The notes beneath the pieces were generated by a model, which saw nothing but the letters and a program-made list of their open reading frames with translations, searched no databases and was not told where the DNA came from. Positions 32,158 to 44,165 of a stretch of 64,000 nt of DNA are shown here, piece after piece; the stretch's first letter is position 1; each line of letters opens with the position of its first letter. The stretch comes from Anthonomus grandis grandis. Lineage: Eukaryota; Arthropoda; Insecta; Coleoptera; Curculionidae. The stretch spans positions 44,633,131 through 44,697,130 of the forward strand of contig NC_065548.1 in the NCBI RefSeq assembly GCF_022605725.1, read 5' to 3'. The translations under genes and the position numbers were made by a program.

Positions 32158-34947
32158 CAACTAAAAATTGCTTACATGAACTTACAAAGTATAAGAAATA
32201 AACTGGATCTGGTGCAGTGTTTGGTTGTGAGTGAAAATTGGGATGTACTATTGGCAGCTGAAACATGGTTAGAAGAAAGTGAAACATTTCTGTTTGAGTT
32301 GGATGGTTTTAATGCTGTTCATTCCTGCAGAGCTGGTAGGGGGGTGGTGTGTCAATTTATGTGAAAAAATCTATTAAGTTTCGTGAAATTGAGAAATCAA
32401 GGAAGGGTGAGTTAATAAACTGGATATGTATTAGCTTAGGGGAACAAAACTTAAAAATAAGTGTTATATATAAACCACCCACTGTTATAGTGGTAATTTT
32501 TTCCCATATTTAGAATCTATTATGCGTACTCACCCTAAAAATCATTTAGTTGTTGGAGATATGAATATTAATTTGCTTGATGTTTCGCAAGTAACCAAAG
32601 AGTACAAAGATTTAATAGCATTAAACAATTTTAAAATTAATAACTCGATAAATGAGGAATGCGCTACTAGAGTTACCAGTTTATCAAAATCTCTTATAGA
32701 CCATGTTCTTAGCGATTATAGTAGTAATTTAAGTTGTAAAGTTAATGTTAAAGAAAATGCAATTTCAGATCACAAACTTCTATTGCTTGATATTAAAACA
32801 CCTGTGCAATTTTATAAACCAAAAGTAGATTATGAAGTCAAATCTGTAGATTATAAAAAATTTGTAAACTTATTTATACAAAAAATATTAAGCATTAACG
32901 TAACAACTTTTCAAGAATTAATTAATTTAATTAATGAATGTAAAAATAAATCTCAATATACAAAAAAATTAAGAATACGAAAAAATAACACCTGGATAAA
33001 TATTGAACTTCTTGAGCTTATCAAAAAAAGAGATAAAATATACAAAAAGAAAATTAACCAACCCGAAAACCTAACTATTGTCTCTGAATTTAAAAACATA
33101 AAAAATAAAATTAATAATAAAATACGTGCTTTAAAAAATAGGTATTTTCAAACCCAATGGAATTTAGCTGGAGATAATGTTAAAAAGCAATGGGCATTTA
33201 TCAACAGCTTAATAAAAAATAATAAATCTAAAGTAATAATTAATGAATTAATAATGAAAATAACATTATTAATTCTCAGCTTGACATTGCAAATAATTTA
33301 AATACATATTTTTCTCAGGTCGGTGAATCAATAGTTAAAGATTTGGAAACGGAGATTCAACTATCAAACGAGATTTTTTCTATTGATGAAGTTTACAATG
33401 ATAGTTCTATTTCTATAACATTAACTAATAAAGAGGAAATATCAGAAATTTTAAAAGAACTAAAAATAAACTCAGCACCTGGATATGACGATATTACGGT
33501 TAGGGACATACATAATCTTGGAGAATACATGATACCTGTTTTAGTACGGTTAATTAATAAAACTATACAAAAAGGGATTTTCCCATCAGAGTTAAAAATA
33601 AGTAAAATTACACCTCTTTTTAAGTCAGGTAATAAAAGATATATGAATAATTACAGGCCCATTTCAGTCGTTAGTGTATTCTCCAAGATTCTTGAAAAAA
33701 TAATAAAAAATAGAATGTTATCTTTCATTAACTCTTGCAATCTATTGAATGATAAATATCAATATGGCTTTATAAAGAACAGTAGTACACTTGGTGCGGT
33801 TGTGGATTTTGTAGACTGTATTTCAATGGCATTAGATAAACAACAAATAGTTATAGCTGTCTTCATAGATCTAAAAAAAGCCTTTGATGTAGTAAGCATA
33901 GACATTCTTTTAGACAAATTATTTAAAATGGGATTTAAAAATGTATTGTACAGCTTAATTAAAACATATTTGTATGACAGAAAACAGTACGTAAAGCTTG
34001 ACAATATTATTAGTGAATGGTTATCTAACACCTACGGGGTACCACAGGGATCCGTTCTTGGACCTCTCTTATATATTCTTTATGTACTGAATCTCAAGTT
34101 AGCCAAGCTAAAAGCAAGATATTTTACCTTTGCAGATGACACTGTACTGGTATATGCTGGAACAGATGAAACTTCTTTAACACAACTTATTAATAATGAC
34201 CTAAAATGTTATCTTAAATGGCTGTTTTCAAATAAATTAAAAATTAACATTGAGAAAACCAAATACATGATATTCAAACAAAAAAATAAGTCAGTCAGCA
34301 ATAATCTAAATATTAATATTAATACTGTAGTATTAGAAAAAGTGTCGAATATTAAATATTTAGGTTTGCAAATAGATGAAAATTTAAATTGGTCACTACA
34401 CTTAAACAAAATTTTTGATAAAACAGTTCCAATGCTATCTGCCTTATATAGGAGTAGAGATTATTTGTCTGAAAAAAGTAAATTTCAAATTTATAATGCC
34501 TTCTTTCTCACACATTTTAAGTACCTCTTGCCAGTATGGGGTATGTGCGGTGAAGTTAATTTTAATAAGGCTCAAATTTTGCAAAATAAAATTTTGAAAA
34601 TTTTGTTTAATTTTGATTGGCTTACAAGTTCTAATACAATTTATTCAAATTTAAGTTTAAACAAATTAAAAGTGATATTGGAGATAGAACAATGTAAACT
34701 TGTATATAAAATTATAAACAACAGACAAAAAAGTAACATAAATATTATGTTTTACCATAATGTACATAATCATCAAACAAGATCACTAAATAATGTTTAT
34801 CAAGTTTCTACAAGAACTAACATAGGTTTAAGAAATCCAATTACAGATGCAATTAAAACATTTAATAGTTTACCTCATTGTATAAAAGATATAAATAACT
34901 ATAGATTTTTTGTTAAAAAATTAAAAGATTTAAAAAATGTTAATTAA
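32158..34947 (+). pseudogene. LINE D ORF2: endonuclease and reverse transcriptase with frameshifts
   Basis: Begins near 32158 with KIAYMNLQSIRNKLD. Endonuclease motifs AAETWLEES, VGDMNINLLD (from 32522) and the catalytic SDHKLLL follow. Frame changes occur near 32340, near 32490 and at about 33300. The last frame, 33343-34947, holds a full RT: NSAPGYDDIT, NNYRPISVVSVFSK, FIDLKKAFDVVS, YGVPQGSVLGPLL and the intact active-site box FADDTVLV, then a C-terminal domain. The RT domain itself is uninterrupted, so only a few small indels separate this copy from an open frame. Confidence 0.88.
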
Positions 34948-35110
34948 TTTATGTATAAAAAATTATAAGCAACATTGCAACATTTGTTTACTATAGATAA
35001 TTAATTACTGTTTTGTTATTCTCGGGGCCAGTGTTTTCAAACACTGATTGGAGAAATTGTTAAAACTCGTTATACATTGTATTATTGTGGTTAAATAAAT
35101 TGTTTCAAAA

Positions 35111-35436
35111 AAAAAATTAAATAATGTTTATTCTGTATTTATTTGCATGGCACGATAAATTAATTAGGGAATATTCTGAACTTCTCAAAGCTTTTAAACA
35201 ACCATAATAATAATAAATATAACATAATAATTTAAATTTTCTATACCTACTTTCTTTTATTATTGTTATTGCTCACCACACTTCTAATATCCCTAGGAAA
35301 CGAAAATAAACTCTTTCCAGCGACGCTTTTGGCAAAACAACCCCTATACGCACAAAAAGTTGGCATTTTAGTGTTTTTTTTTTAAGTTTTTAGCACAACA
35401 CAAATGAAAGAAAAAACAAAGTCACAGAGCACAGAG
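35111..35436. other. AT-rich unassigned stretch
   Basis: No gene or repeat recognised. Confidence 0.5.
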
Positions 35437-35646
35437 TTAAACTCCAAAACAAGGTAATGTGTAATACCTACTTAACAAAAATAAAATAAAAAACGGCAAA
35501 TTACAAAATATCGCAAATATACACACTAACGCTCGTACTAATACACTAATTATGACCCGATCCACGTGGGCGACGACAGTTGTACCCGTTAGAATCGGGG
35601 TAAATGGGAGGAGCCTGAACGAAAAACCGGTTCGGTAAAAAGAGCT

Positions 35647-35679
35647 AGCCTTCGCTTCTGTGAGATCGTTTATTCTGTG
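35647..35679 (-). repeat. 33-bp segment repeated inverted at 30373-30405
   Basis: Identical to the reverse complement of the upstream copy. Confidence 0.7.
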
Positions 35680-35721
35680 CCCTGTAGACATCTGTAGGCG
35701 TAGAAGTATATTATATTCTTC

Positions 35722-35908
35722 TTGCACTGACCTTACCATTTCTCTTTGCATCAGCGCCATCTTCCGGCCAATAGTGTTCGCGAATTGGGCGGAGTTGTTG
35801 ACATACAGTTGACGTATGCGCGCGTCGATCTTTACTGAAAGCCGCGAGCCCCAGCGTGACATCCATCATCGATCCCTCTGTCAACCGGCTGCGCTTTTCG
35901 GTAGCCAT
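35722..35908 (-). CDS. Possible divergent first exon (uncertain)
   Basis: On the minus strand an ATG at 35908 (MATEKRSRLTEGS...) opens a frame in relatively GC-rich DNA; a second frame from 35862 (MSRWGSRLSV...) also looks protein-like. Both reach a good splice donor, ATG|GTAAGG, near 35722. The start is about 290 bp from the start of the opposite exon at 36199, which would suit a shared promoter. I recognise no domain and cannot choose between the frames. It may equally be a 5' untranslated exon or a transposon fragment, because the repeat at 35647-35679 lies just beyond it. Confidence 0.25.
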
Positions 35909-36198
35909 GTTAACTTTTACGTGAAGAATAATTTTCCGTCATTTTGCACTGAAAATGTCATAAAATTGTATTATTTTCATTGAAATTTATGTTAAAAATA
36001 TTGGGAAAACCGAGGAAGCCAGTGAAGTGTCGTACTAAACAGTTTATCATTGAAAATTTTAGCAATGTTTACATAACGTCAACACCTCATCAAGCCAGTC
36101 AATGAACTCCCCATAATTTGTTAAAAAACAGGTATTTCTACAAATTGGTCGAAATAATCGATGAGCGAATTGGTTCATCCCCATCCTGGAGCTATTAT

Positions 36199-36326
36199 AT
36201 GGGTAATGAGACTGTTAGTATCATGGAAACTGAGTCTATAAAGTCTGAGAATAGTTCAAGATCTAGGCGCTCTAGGAGTCATAGGGATAGGAATAACTTC
36301 AGACAACACTCCCATCGAAGCACAAG
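36199..36326 (+). CDS. Candidate host-gene first coding exon (Vang-like N-terminus)
   Basis: From ATG 36199, or more likely ATG 36223, the peptide METESIKSENSSRSRRSR continues with a Ser/Arg/His-rich stretch and ends at a strong splice donor, CACAAG|GTAAAT (GT at 36327). The pattern recalls the N-terminus of Van Gogh/Strabismus (planar cell polarity membrane protein), which begins with a similar Glu-Ser-Lys-Ser-Glu then Ser/Arg-rich run; this is from memory and the piece is short. No transmembrane part is in the window, as expected if later exons lie downstream. The sequence from 36327 to at least 37140 would be intron. A generic Arg/Ser-rich peptide is the alternative. Confidence 0.4.
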
Positions 36327-37140
36327 GTAAATATTTCTGTAGATATTATTTATGTATACTTGAATACACATACATAGTTATGGCAAACAGGGTTTTTATA
36401 TGAAAATATTTTATAACTTGGATACCAAGGGATCCACCCAAATCAAAACATTGTAACTTATTGTAAACTAAGCTCTATCAAGCATTAGTCATAAGTTTTG
36501 TAGAATTTCCACTACAAAGGTCTTACTTTGTCAAAAATAAATGAATTATATCAAAATTTCTGCCAATATTTGATACTTTTTATAATGAAAGGTCTCAGAT
36601 CTCAGTAGGTAATCACCAAAGATGGTCAAAAGTAATCTGAAATTTAACCTCATCATTATTTAAAAAGTTAACATTTTAATAGTATTTGAGAAGTTCAAAG
36701 AGATATTAAATTTTAATTTAACTTATATTTTATTGAGGTATATTTTAAATAATTCACCTTAACATTTACTGATACCTGATAAATGAAACAATTATTTCCT
36801 ATTTTTATTATTTGTCTGCATTATTAGGCTTAAGAAGTCATATGCATGAATTGTTTTTATATATTCTTATATGATCTAGTTCCATTTATTGTCCTCTGAT
36901 AACTCTCTTTCATTTATCACATATATATTTATTTTGTTTGGAAAATCCCTAGGATACTTTTTTGACCTTTTGAGTAATCATTTTTATTTTGTTTTTCATA
37001 ATGGTTATTTAATAAATTATCAAAAGTGCACTTATCTTTCTGTTTTGACATATCACTTAACACACCATATCACTAAAGAATACTTTTAAAGGGAATGGTA
37101 ACTGCCTAAAATATAATTTTCACTTATTTCTTTTTTATAA
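36327..37140. other. Possible intron, AT-rich
   Basis: No coding or repeat signal beyond AT-rich sequence. Confidence 0.4.
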
Positions 37141-37790
37141 CCAGTGTAAGGAAGAAAGAAAAAATTATTGAAAAAATTTGATACCCAATTAGATAAAGAA
37201 TACAGCGAATATAGAAATAAATTAAACAAACTCATACATAAACAGAAAAATGAATATTATAGGAACAAAATTGAAAATAACAAGGGTAATATGAGAAAGA
37301 TGTATTAAATAATCAAAGATGCCACATACAATAAAAATAAAATAGATGGTTTTATTCATATAAAAATAACTATGGAGCAAATTTTAATAGTCCATTTGAA
37401 GCATTAAACTATTCTAATAGCTATTACATCAATGTTGGCTTAGAAATGAAAACAGCAATTCCAGCACCACAATTTGAACAGGAATTATATGCCCCAGTAA
37501 CAAAATCAATTTATTTTAACTCCATAACAAAAAATGAATTAATATAGCAAATCTCAACATAATTATACAAATAATAGTTTACCAGGTTATGATGGTATTC
37601 AAACTGATATCATTAAACAGACACATTTAGAAATTATTAATCCACTATAACATATACTAAACCTTATATTAGAACCTGGTAAAATACCCATCAAATTTAA
37701 AACATCAGTAATAACACCCATTCATAAATCAGGTTCCAAAACTTGCATTAATAATTACAGGCTCATCAGAACCAATTATTAATAAAAATT
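37141..37790 (+). pseudogene. Degenerate LINE C relative (linker and RT fingers)
   Basis: Broken frames give KKFDTQLDKEYSEYRNKLNK, YYRNKIENNKGNMRKMY and IIKDATYNKNK, closely parallel to LINE C (YYRNEINKNKDNMKKMY, VIRDATNQK), followed by NSLPGYDGIQTDIIKQTH and SGSKTCINNYR of the RT. Many stops. It ends in an AT-rich run at 37790. Confidence 0.8.
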
Positions 37791-38352
37791 AATAATTATT
37801 ATATCATTATTATTATTATTAATTACCAAATTATTTCCTTACATTTCAAACCAATACACAGAGCTGCAAAAAAGTTAGGGGTTCTAAAAAGGTAAAAAAT
37901 AATGCAACAAGAGCCTTCTACTGAAAACTGTGTACGAAATCGTATTTTTCTTCTTTCTAAAAGACTCATTTGTTTTAAATTTCATGTCAGTATGTCAGTT
38001 GGTTCAGGACCTATGAGAAAAAAATAATAAATCAAATAATACTTTGACATCCTGTATTTCAGTTAGTAGTTAGGATAAAGCAAATTGACCTCAATTACAT
38101 TATTTTGATGTAAGGAATCTACTGTTGTTCTATGTCCCATTATTTTCGGAATACCCTTATATAAAGCCTGTAAATAAATAAAATAAAAAAGTACAGAAAT
38201 TATATGAGATTACAGTATTTAAAAGTTTAGTACTATCTATACATTCTGAGTTAGAGTAAAGTTTTATTATATGTAAGTTTTAATTTGACCAGTGACGGTG
38301 ATCCATTGCAGTATCTTAATCGGATTACTGTCAGTCATTCTTGGCCCTAAAA
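37791..38352. other. AT-rich unassigned stretch
   Basis: ATT-type short repeats at 37800-37850; nothing else recognised. Confidence 0.4.
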
Positions 38353-38432
38353 AGTTTAGGATGGAACTAAAAAAATTTATCTTACCAAAAGCTTACTACA
38401 GCATTAAAGAGTATTTTAACAACTCGTTTTGA
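38353..38432 (+). pseudogene. LINE C-terminal remnant related to family A
   Basis: The peptide MELKKFILPKAYYSIKEYFN before a stop parallels the C-terminus of LINE A (ELKSLLLSRAYYSLDDFFND). The 38433-38699 stretch is T-rich and then AT-rich, probably its 3' untranslated region. No other part is visible. Confidence 0.6.
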
Positions 38433-38699
38433 TATCTAAAATTGAATATGTATCTGTCATATTTTTTTCTATTCTTGTTTTATGTTAGTTCTTGCCTTTT
38501 CTTCTCTTTTTAGTTTTTTGTTTGATGATTATAAAATATATTTTTTTTTAATAATAGTAAATTTATTAGCAATAAATAGCATTACAGTCATAGAAACATA
38601 TACCCATAAATACATATTTTTTGTAAAGCACCTAGCTGAATGAACAGCTGTATGTGCCAATATAAATTTACATAAATCTATTATAATTTAATAGAGTGT

Positions 38700-41414
38700 A
38701 TTCAAATATATAGAGTGTATTCTATATACATGGCCAACAGGTATCTGGTAGTCTGTGGAGATTTTAACATTAACTTTTTAGTAAACGATCAGAACTCCTC
38801 TCTTACCAAACAATTATTAGCTAGCTATGGTTTAGCACCACACATAAAGGGTAAAACTAGGGTGGTAGGACAATTTGGCTCTCAAATTGATAATATTTTC
38901 AGCAACTTGGCTAAATGTCAGGTAACAAGTAATACATTATTCTCAGATATATCAGATCATTATGGTTAGAAACTCCATATAGAAATGCCTAAAGAGAGTA
39001 AAAAGCCAGTATTTATAAAGAAACGTTCATACACAGAAAACAACATTAAGAAGTTTAATGATCTTTTAACACATAAATCCTGGGAAGATGTATATAACTG
39101 CACTGAAGTCGATCTAAAATATGATTGCTTTTATAATATTTTCTATTACTATTTTAATGTAACATTTCCTCTAAGTAGCCACAGAATAAAGGATCCTGAT
39201 AAAAAATGGGTAAACTCTGAAATTAAAAATTATTCTAGTCATATTAAAGATCTGTATGTATGGTACAAGGAAACAAATAGTGAGGCAGTTTATAATCAAT
39301 ATAAAAAAGAAAAAAAAGAATATAAAAAATTTATTTCTAACTATAAAACTTCTTTAAATGAAAACAAGATTATCTGTTCAAATAACAAAACTAAAACTGC
39401 TTGGACTATTTTCAATCAATGCTCAAATAAGTCAAAGTCATCTAAACCTGTCACCCTAAATTCTAGCAATAATGAAATTATTGAAAATTTGGATGAGATA
39501 GCCAACATATTTTTGAAGAAATTTAATGCTTCATCTCTTACTCCTTCAATTTCTGGTCAATTGCCTAAAGGAAGCCACATTCCCACTATTTTCCTCTTTC
39601 CCACAGATTCAAAGGAAGTTCAGCATATTCTATCAGCCTTGCCAAATAAATACTCTGCTGGTCTTGATGAAATACCAATAAACATACTGAAAAAAGTTAG
39701 TCACCATATAGATGTGCCTCTAGCTCACATAATAAATGCCTGTCTGCACATGGGACTCTTTCCATCTAAACTAAAAAAGGCGAAAGTTCTTCCAATTTTT
39801 AAAAATAAGGGTGATGAGCAGGATGTAGAAAACTATCGACCAATATCTCTCCTTTCTTCAATATCAAAAATCTTTGAGCGAGTCATTTATATCCGTATTA
39901 TGAACTTTTTAAAAAGGCAAACTATTCTTTCAGATAGCCAGTTTGGTTTTAGGCCCAATCATTCAACCCAGTTGGCAGTTTACAAGCTTATATCCTTGTT
40001 GACAAAAAAGAAAAAGTTGCCAGACTCTTTTTCGATTTATTGAAAGCATTCGACACAATCAACCATGGTCTACTGCTGTCAATCCTTGAAAATTGTGGAC
40101 TAAAGGGAAACTGTGCCAGACTTATAGCCTCTTATTTAGATCAGAGGGAACAAACAGTTTGCCTTGGCTCTGGTAATGGTACATATGTTTACTCAGCGTC
40201 ATCCTTGGTGGTACAGGGAGTGCCTCAGGGTTCAATCCTAGGCCCAGTACTATTCATATTATATGTAAATGGTCTCAGTGAGTGTTTTCCAGGGTGTTTT
40301 ATCAACCAATATGCTGATGACACTTCCATAATCTTGTCAGAACATCTGATTGAAGAACTATCTGTCAGAGCTTCTCAGGTGGTAGAGAGGATGCAGGAGT
40401 GGTGTGACAATCATGCTCTGAAGCTAAATGCTGATAAAACCGGGCTAGTGACATTCTCCAAAACTTTACCTCAAAATTCCCTACTTGTAAAGTTTAAAAA
40501 AAAGTCTTTTCAAGAGGTAGCTTCCTTAAAATTCCTTGGTATACAAATTGACTCCTGTCTCACATGGGTCCCACACATAGACACTCTTGGCAAAAAACTA
40601 AATAGTTTCTGCGCGTTAATAAGGCGTCTACGAGAAGAGCTTTCCCTAAATTGTCTGAAGCAAATTTACTATGCATCGGTCCAATCTCTAATCACTTATA
40701 GTGTGATGTTTTGGGGATCTTCAACTGACGCCGTGTCAGTCTTTATAGCACAAAAACGGATCATAAGATGCATGCTCAGACTCACACCACAAACGTCTTG
40801 TAGGACTTATTTTACTAAGCTTGGTCTACTCACTGTTCCAGCTCTGTACATTCTTATGTTAGCTATTTTTGTATTTTTGCAAAGAAACACCTGCATCTTT
40901 TTCAAACTAATGAAGATCATTATGCTGAGGGTATGTCTATTGTGACAAGGGGGAGAGCTGAACTGAGTGTCCCAACTCATCACTCTGCCTTTTTTTTTTC
41001 AAAGATCTCCTGCCTTTGCTGCTATTAAAACATATAATAGATTACCTCTCGCCCTAAGGCAAGAGAAAAATATCATGAAGTTTAGGAAAGACACTGCAAC
41101 ATATCTGTTGGGCAAGTGTATCTATAGTTTCGATTTACAATTTTAAATGTGTATTATGATTAATATTAAGGGTTTGTTTATTAATTTATTTATTTTCATA
41201 ATGTATCATACTTGAGATATATGTGGTAAGGTAATGCACCCAATATTATGTCCAACATTATCTTTTTGTTCTTACTATTTTTATTAGCAGTATGTACTGT
41301 GTAGATGTTATCAAATTTTAATTTTATTCGTTTTGTGACATTGCTTTTGTCTATTTAAATTAGATCTTGAAAGCAATAAAGAAATTATTATTATTATTAT
41401 TATTATTATTAAAT
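38700..41414 (+). mobile_element. LINE family E, 5'-truncated, with (ATT)n tail
   Basis: The end of an endonuclease, a complete RT region and a 3' untranslated region finishing in AATAAAGAAATTATT and an ATT repeat (about 41385-41414). Just upstream, ATAGAGTGTATTC occurs twice in tandem (about 38690-38720), perhaps a by-product of insertion. RT motifs suggest the Jockey/CR1 group. Confidence 0.85.
38715..40945 (+). pseudogene. LINE E endonuclease end and reverse transcriptase
   Basis: 38715-38969 holds the last endonuclease motifs (VVCGDFNINFL, QIDNIFSNL, ISDHYG) before a TAG. 38985-40043 holds the linker and RT fingers (SAGLDEIPINIL, NYRPISLLSSISK, QFGFRPNHSTQ). A small indel near 40021 shifts the frame at the palm (the other frame reads LFFDLLKAFDTINH), after which 40040-40945 holds GVPQGSILGPVLF, the intact active-site box QYADDTSI and the FLGIQIDSCL motif. 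LYVNGL replaces the usual LYVNDL. The C-terminus is cut short at 40945 by a further frame change. Confidence 0.88.
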
Positions 41415-41654
41415 AATACCTTTGTATAATCAAAATGGATTCTGCATTTTGTTTTAGGTGTAACCAAAAACTACTACTTTGTAAATTCTAGGATTTAGGA
41501 GAAGGTTTTTGTACAAGTTTGTAAACTTACTTTTTCATTTACTATATTCCTGTGTAAATATAATATAATTTTGCCTATAGATGTATTTAATACCTACATA
41601 TCTTACCTACAAGATATAATAACTAACTGTTGGAACCTACGGATATAGGGTTCT
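41415..41654. other. AT-rich unassigned stretch
   Basis: No feature recognised. Confidence 0.4.
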
Positions 41655-41909
41655 ACATTGAAATGAAAATGAAATATATCTTTATTAAGTAGTATACATA
41701 TTAGTATGTAGTAATATACATAAAAACAAAACTATACTAAATAAGTAACTTAACTACGTAACAACAAAAAAAAAATAAATAAAAAATAATAATAAGCACA
41801 ATTTCACCCTCTTGAAAGAAAAACAAACAAATAAATGAATTTCCACCAACCACATTAGTTTATTGCCCTAATTCGCCAATTTCCAAATTAATTTATATTA
41901 TTCAAACTA
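41655..41909 (-). mobile_element. LINE family K, 3' untranslated end, antisense, left part
   Basis: On the minus strand it ends in AATAAAGATATATTTCATTTTC. Its other side is cut by the Tc1/mariner-type element, beyond which the coding end of the same LINE continues. Confidence 0.6.
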
Positions 41910-43972
41910 TACTCTATTTCAGAAGTGTATAGAGCAATAAACTGGGGAATTCCGTTCTGTTTGGCTACATTTCGTGGTAGTTCATAGGCACAGGTACTTA
42001 TAATATTTATGAATTTAATTTTCACGGATAAATGCCTTTATTTTGAAAGAGATTAAATACTAAATAAATACTTTTAATCCTTTTGTATAGGTACCTATCT
42101 TTTAACGCTTTGTAACATGCAAAAATGGGGTCAGGTAATATATACAGACTATAAATACTTTTAAATCATATTTTAAACGTTAGTAGTCACTGCTACGCTG
42201 TAGTGTAATCACAATATTATTATCCCAATATTTAAAAAATGGAGGTATTCAGTCTAACGAAAAGATGTACTAAAAATTCTCCACTATCGCTGAGTGAAAA
42301 AGTTATTATTTTAAATGTACATGATTGCATAAAACACGATTACCCTAGTTTTACTGTGCAAGAAATTGTTGAAAAATGTTCTCGAATGAGTGGAATTGGA
42401 AAGTCCACCATTTTCAAATTGTTGCGGGAAAGAAAAGTAGCAGGTCAAGTGGAATCTCCCAAGCAAAAGCCAGGACGACCTACAAAAGTCCTTGATGAAA
42501 ATGCTAAATGTATAATTCGAAGAAAAGTTCACTCTTTTTATTTTAAAAAGGAAATACCCACCCTAGACAAAATTTTAATGGAGCTTGGCCGAGATGATTT
42601 CGTTGAAGTAGAAAACTTTAAAAAATATGGATTTTGCCTGGGAAAAGCATAACCGCAAAGCACTTTTACTGGAGAGCGACGAAAGTGTTTGTTGGAGACG
42701 ACAATACTTGAGAAGTATCAAGCAGTACCGCAGGGAGCAAAAGAAAGTTTTTTATCTTGATGAGACGTGGATTAACGAAGGTTATATAGTCCAAAAAATG
42801 TGGCAAGACAAAAATATAACCAGTGCTCGCCAAGCTTTCATAGAAGGCCTGTCTACGGGTATTAAAGTACCTTCGGGAAAAGGAAAAAGACTTATAATCA
42901 CACATATTGGAAGCGAAGAGGAATTTTTAAAAGAAGGTCTGCTAACCTTTGAGTCGACTCGCACAGGAGATTACCATGAAGACATGAACTCAGACGTTTT
43001 CGAGGACTATTTTGGTGAAATGATAAAATTTCTTCCGGCTAATTCGGTGGTGGTTATATTCACGGCGAATAGAGAAGACGCCAACTTCAAGTTGGAGAAA
43101 GCAAGAAATTATCGATTGGCTGACTGCAAAAGGTATTGCGTTTGAAGCAAATTTGATAAAAAAAGAACTGCTGGCAATAGCAAACTTACACAAAACTCGT
43201 TTCATGAAATACGCCGTGGAAGATATAGCCGAAAAATATAATATAACTGTACTGCGCTTACCGCCATATCATTGCGAACTAAATCCTATAGAACTAATAT
43301 GGGCGCAGGTAAAAGGATTTGTAGCAAGATAAAACACGTCTTTTAAAATAAAAGATGTTAAGCTACTGTTTGATCAAGCCATTACGGAAGCGACACCAGA
43401 GAATTGGCGAAAAGCAGTCCAGCATGTAATTAAGCAAGAGGACAAAATGTGGGATCTTGACAACCTCATCGATCAGACAGTCGATCCTTTAATTATAATG
43501 TCAAGAGGTGATGACAGTTCGTCAGATGACGAAGAAGACTACAATCTATTATAATTTAAAATTGTTATACACTGTTCAAAAAGTGCCAGATCCAAAAGTG
43601 ACATTTTCAACTGTTTTACTCTACATATTATGTTCAATAAATTTGTGAAAAAAATATATTATTCCATTTAAACAAAAGTAACTTTCTAAAATAAAATAGC
43701 ATTTAAGTACATTAATTATAAGGTAAAAAACAAGTCCCAGTTGCACGCCTTTGGCGAACCGTTTTCATTGTTTATCAGTGGGTAACAATAGGCAAAACTC
43801 ATAAATTGACCCAAAACCGGGTGGCACTACCTGCAATCAACGAAAAGAAAGAATTTTACATTGAAACTAATACCCAACTAAGGTAGTGGCATAAAATATT
43901 GGTGCATCACCAGGTACCACTTTTGCATACCTAATGAGGTTTTATTGCTCTACACACTTCTGAAATAGAGTA
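41910..43972 (+). mobile_element. IS630-Tc1-mariner-type transposon with 32-bp TIRs
   Basis: Ends start TACTCTATTTCAGAAGTGT and are inverted copies over 32 bases with one mismatch (left 41910-41941, right 43941-43972). TA flanks both sides, the target duplication of this superfamily. It is inserted in an antisense LINE K. The length of about 2.06 kb fits an autonomous element that has since decayed. Confidence 0.88.
42239..43553 (+). pseudogene. IS630-Tc1-mariner-type transposase, frameshifted
   Basis: ATG 42239 starts an N-terminal helix-turn-helix region (SEKVIILNVHDCIKH ... GKSTIFKLLRE) and a KPGRPTK AT-hook-like motif. A frame change near 42627 leads to the catalytic domain with YLDETWINEG (first Asp). 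Near 43058 a small deletion with a frameshift removes the segment that should carry the second Asp; the other frame resumes at about 43066 with SRRIEKTPTSSWRKQEII and continues to LPPYHCELNPIELIWAQVKG (catalytic Glu). A stop follows near 43331, then an acidic tail ends at TAA 43553. Loss of the second Asp and the breaks make it inactive. The long second-Asp-to-Glu spacing marks it as distinct from classic Tc1 or mariner. Confidence 0.85.
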
Positions 43973-44165
43973 TAATTTATATTATTCATATAATTCTTTA
44001 GAACAGTTTTAAACCGATCAAGAGATTGTGATTCCTTTATTTCTTGAGGAAGACTATTATATTTTTGAAAACCCTTAAAAAACAAAGAAATAATGGTACT
44101 TCTAAAATTTGCTATTGGAATAAAAACATTTGGGTATATACTCTACATAGGTTATACATTTAAGA
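43973..44165 (-). pseudogene. LINE family K, RT C-terminus, antisense, right part
   Basis: On the minus strand: NVFIPIANFRSTIISLF, FQKYNSLPQEIKESQSL and FKTVLKNYMNN, the typical end of a LINE RT, running straight into the transposon. Confidence 0.75.

Larger units (their letters stand above)
31395..35110 (+). mobile_element. LINE family D, nearly full length, 5'-truncated
   Basis: ORF1 with a PHD-like finger, then an endonuclease-RT ORF2 and a 3' untranslated region ending in AATAAATTG and an A-run. The 3' region has a stem-loop (AGTGTTTTCAAACACT at about 35030-35045) of the kind used for template recognition in some LINEs. RT motifs place it with CR1/Jockey-type elements. Confidence 0.88.

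Noticed and set aside
41386..41414. ATT repeats as a possible CRISPR-like or tandem array
   Set aside because: Simple LINE tail; no spacers, and this is a eukaryotic genome.
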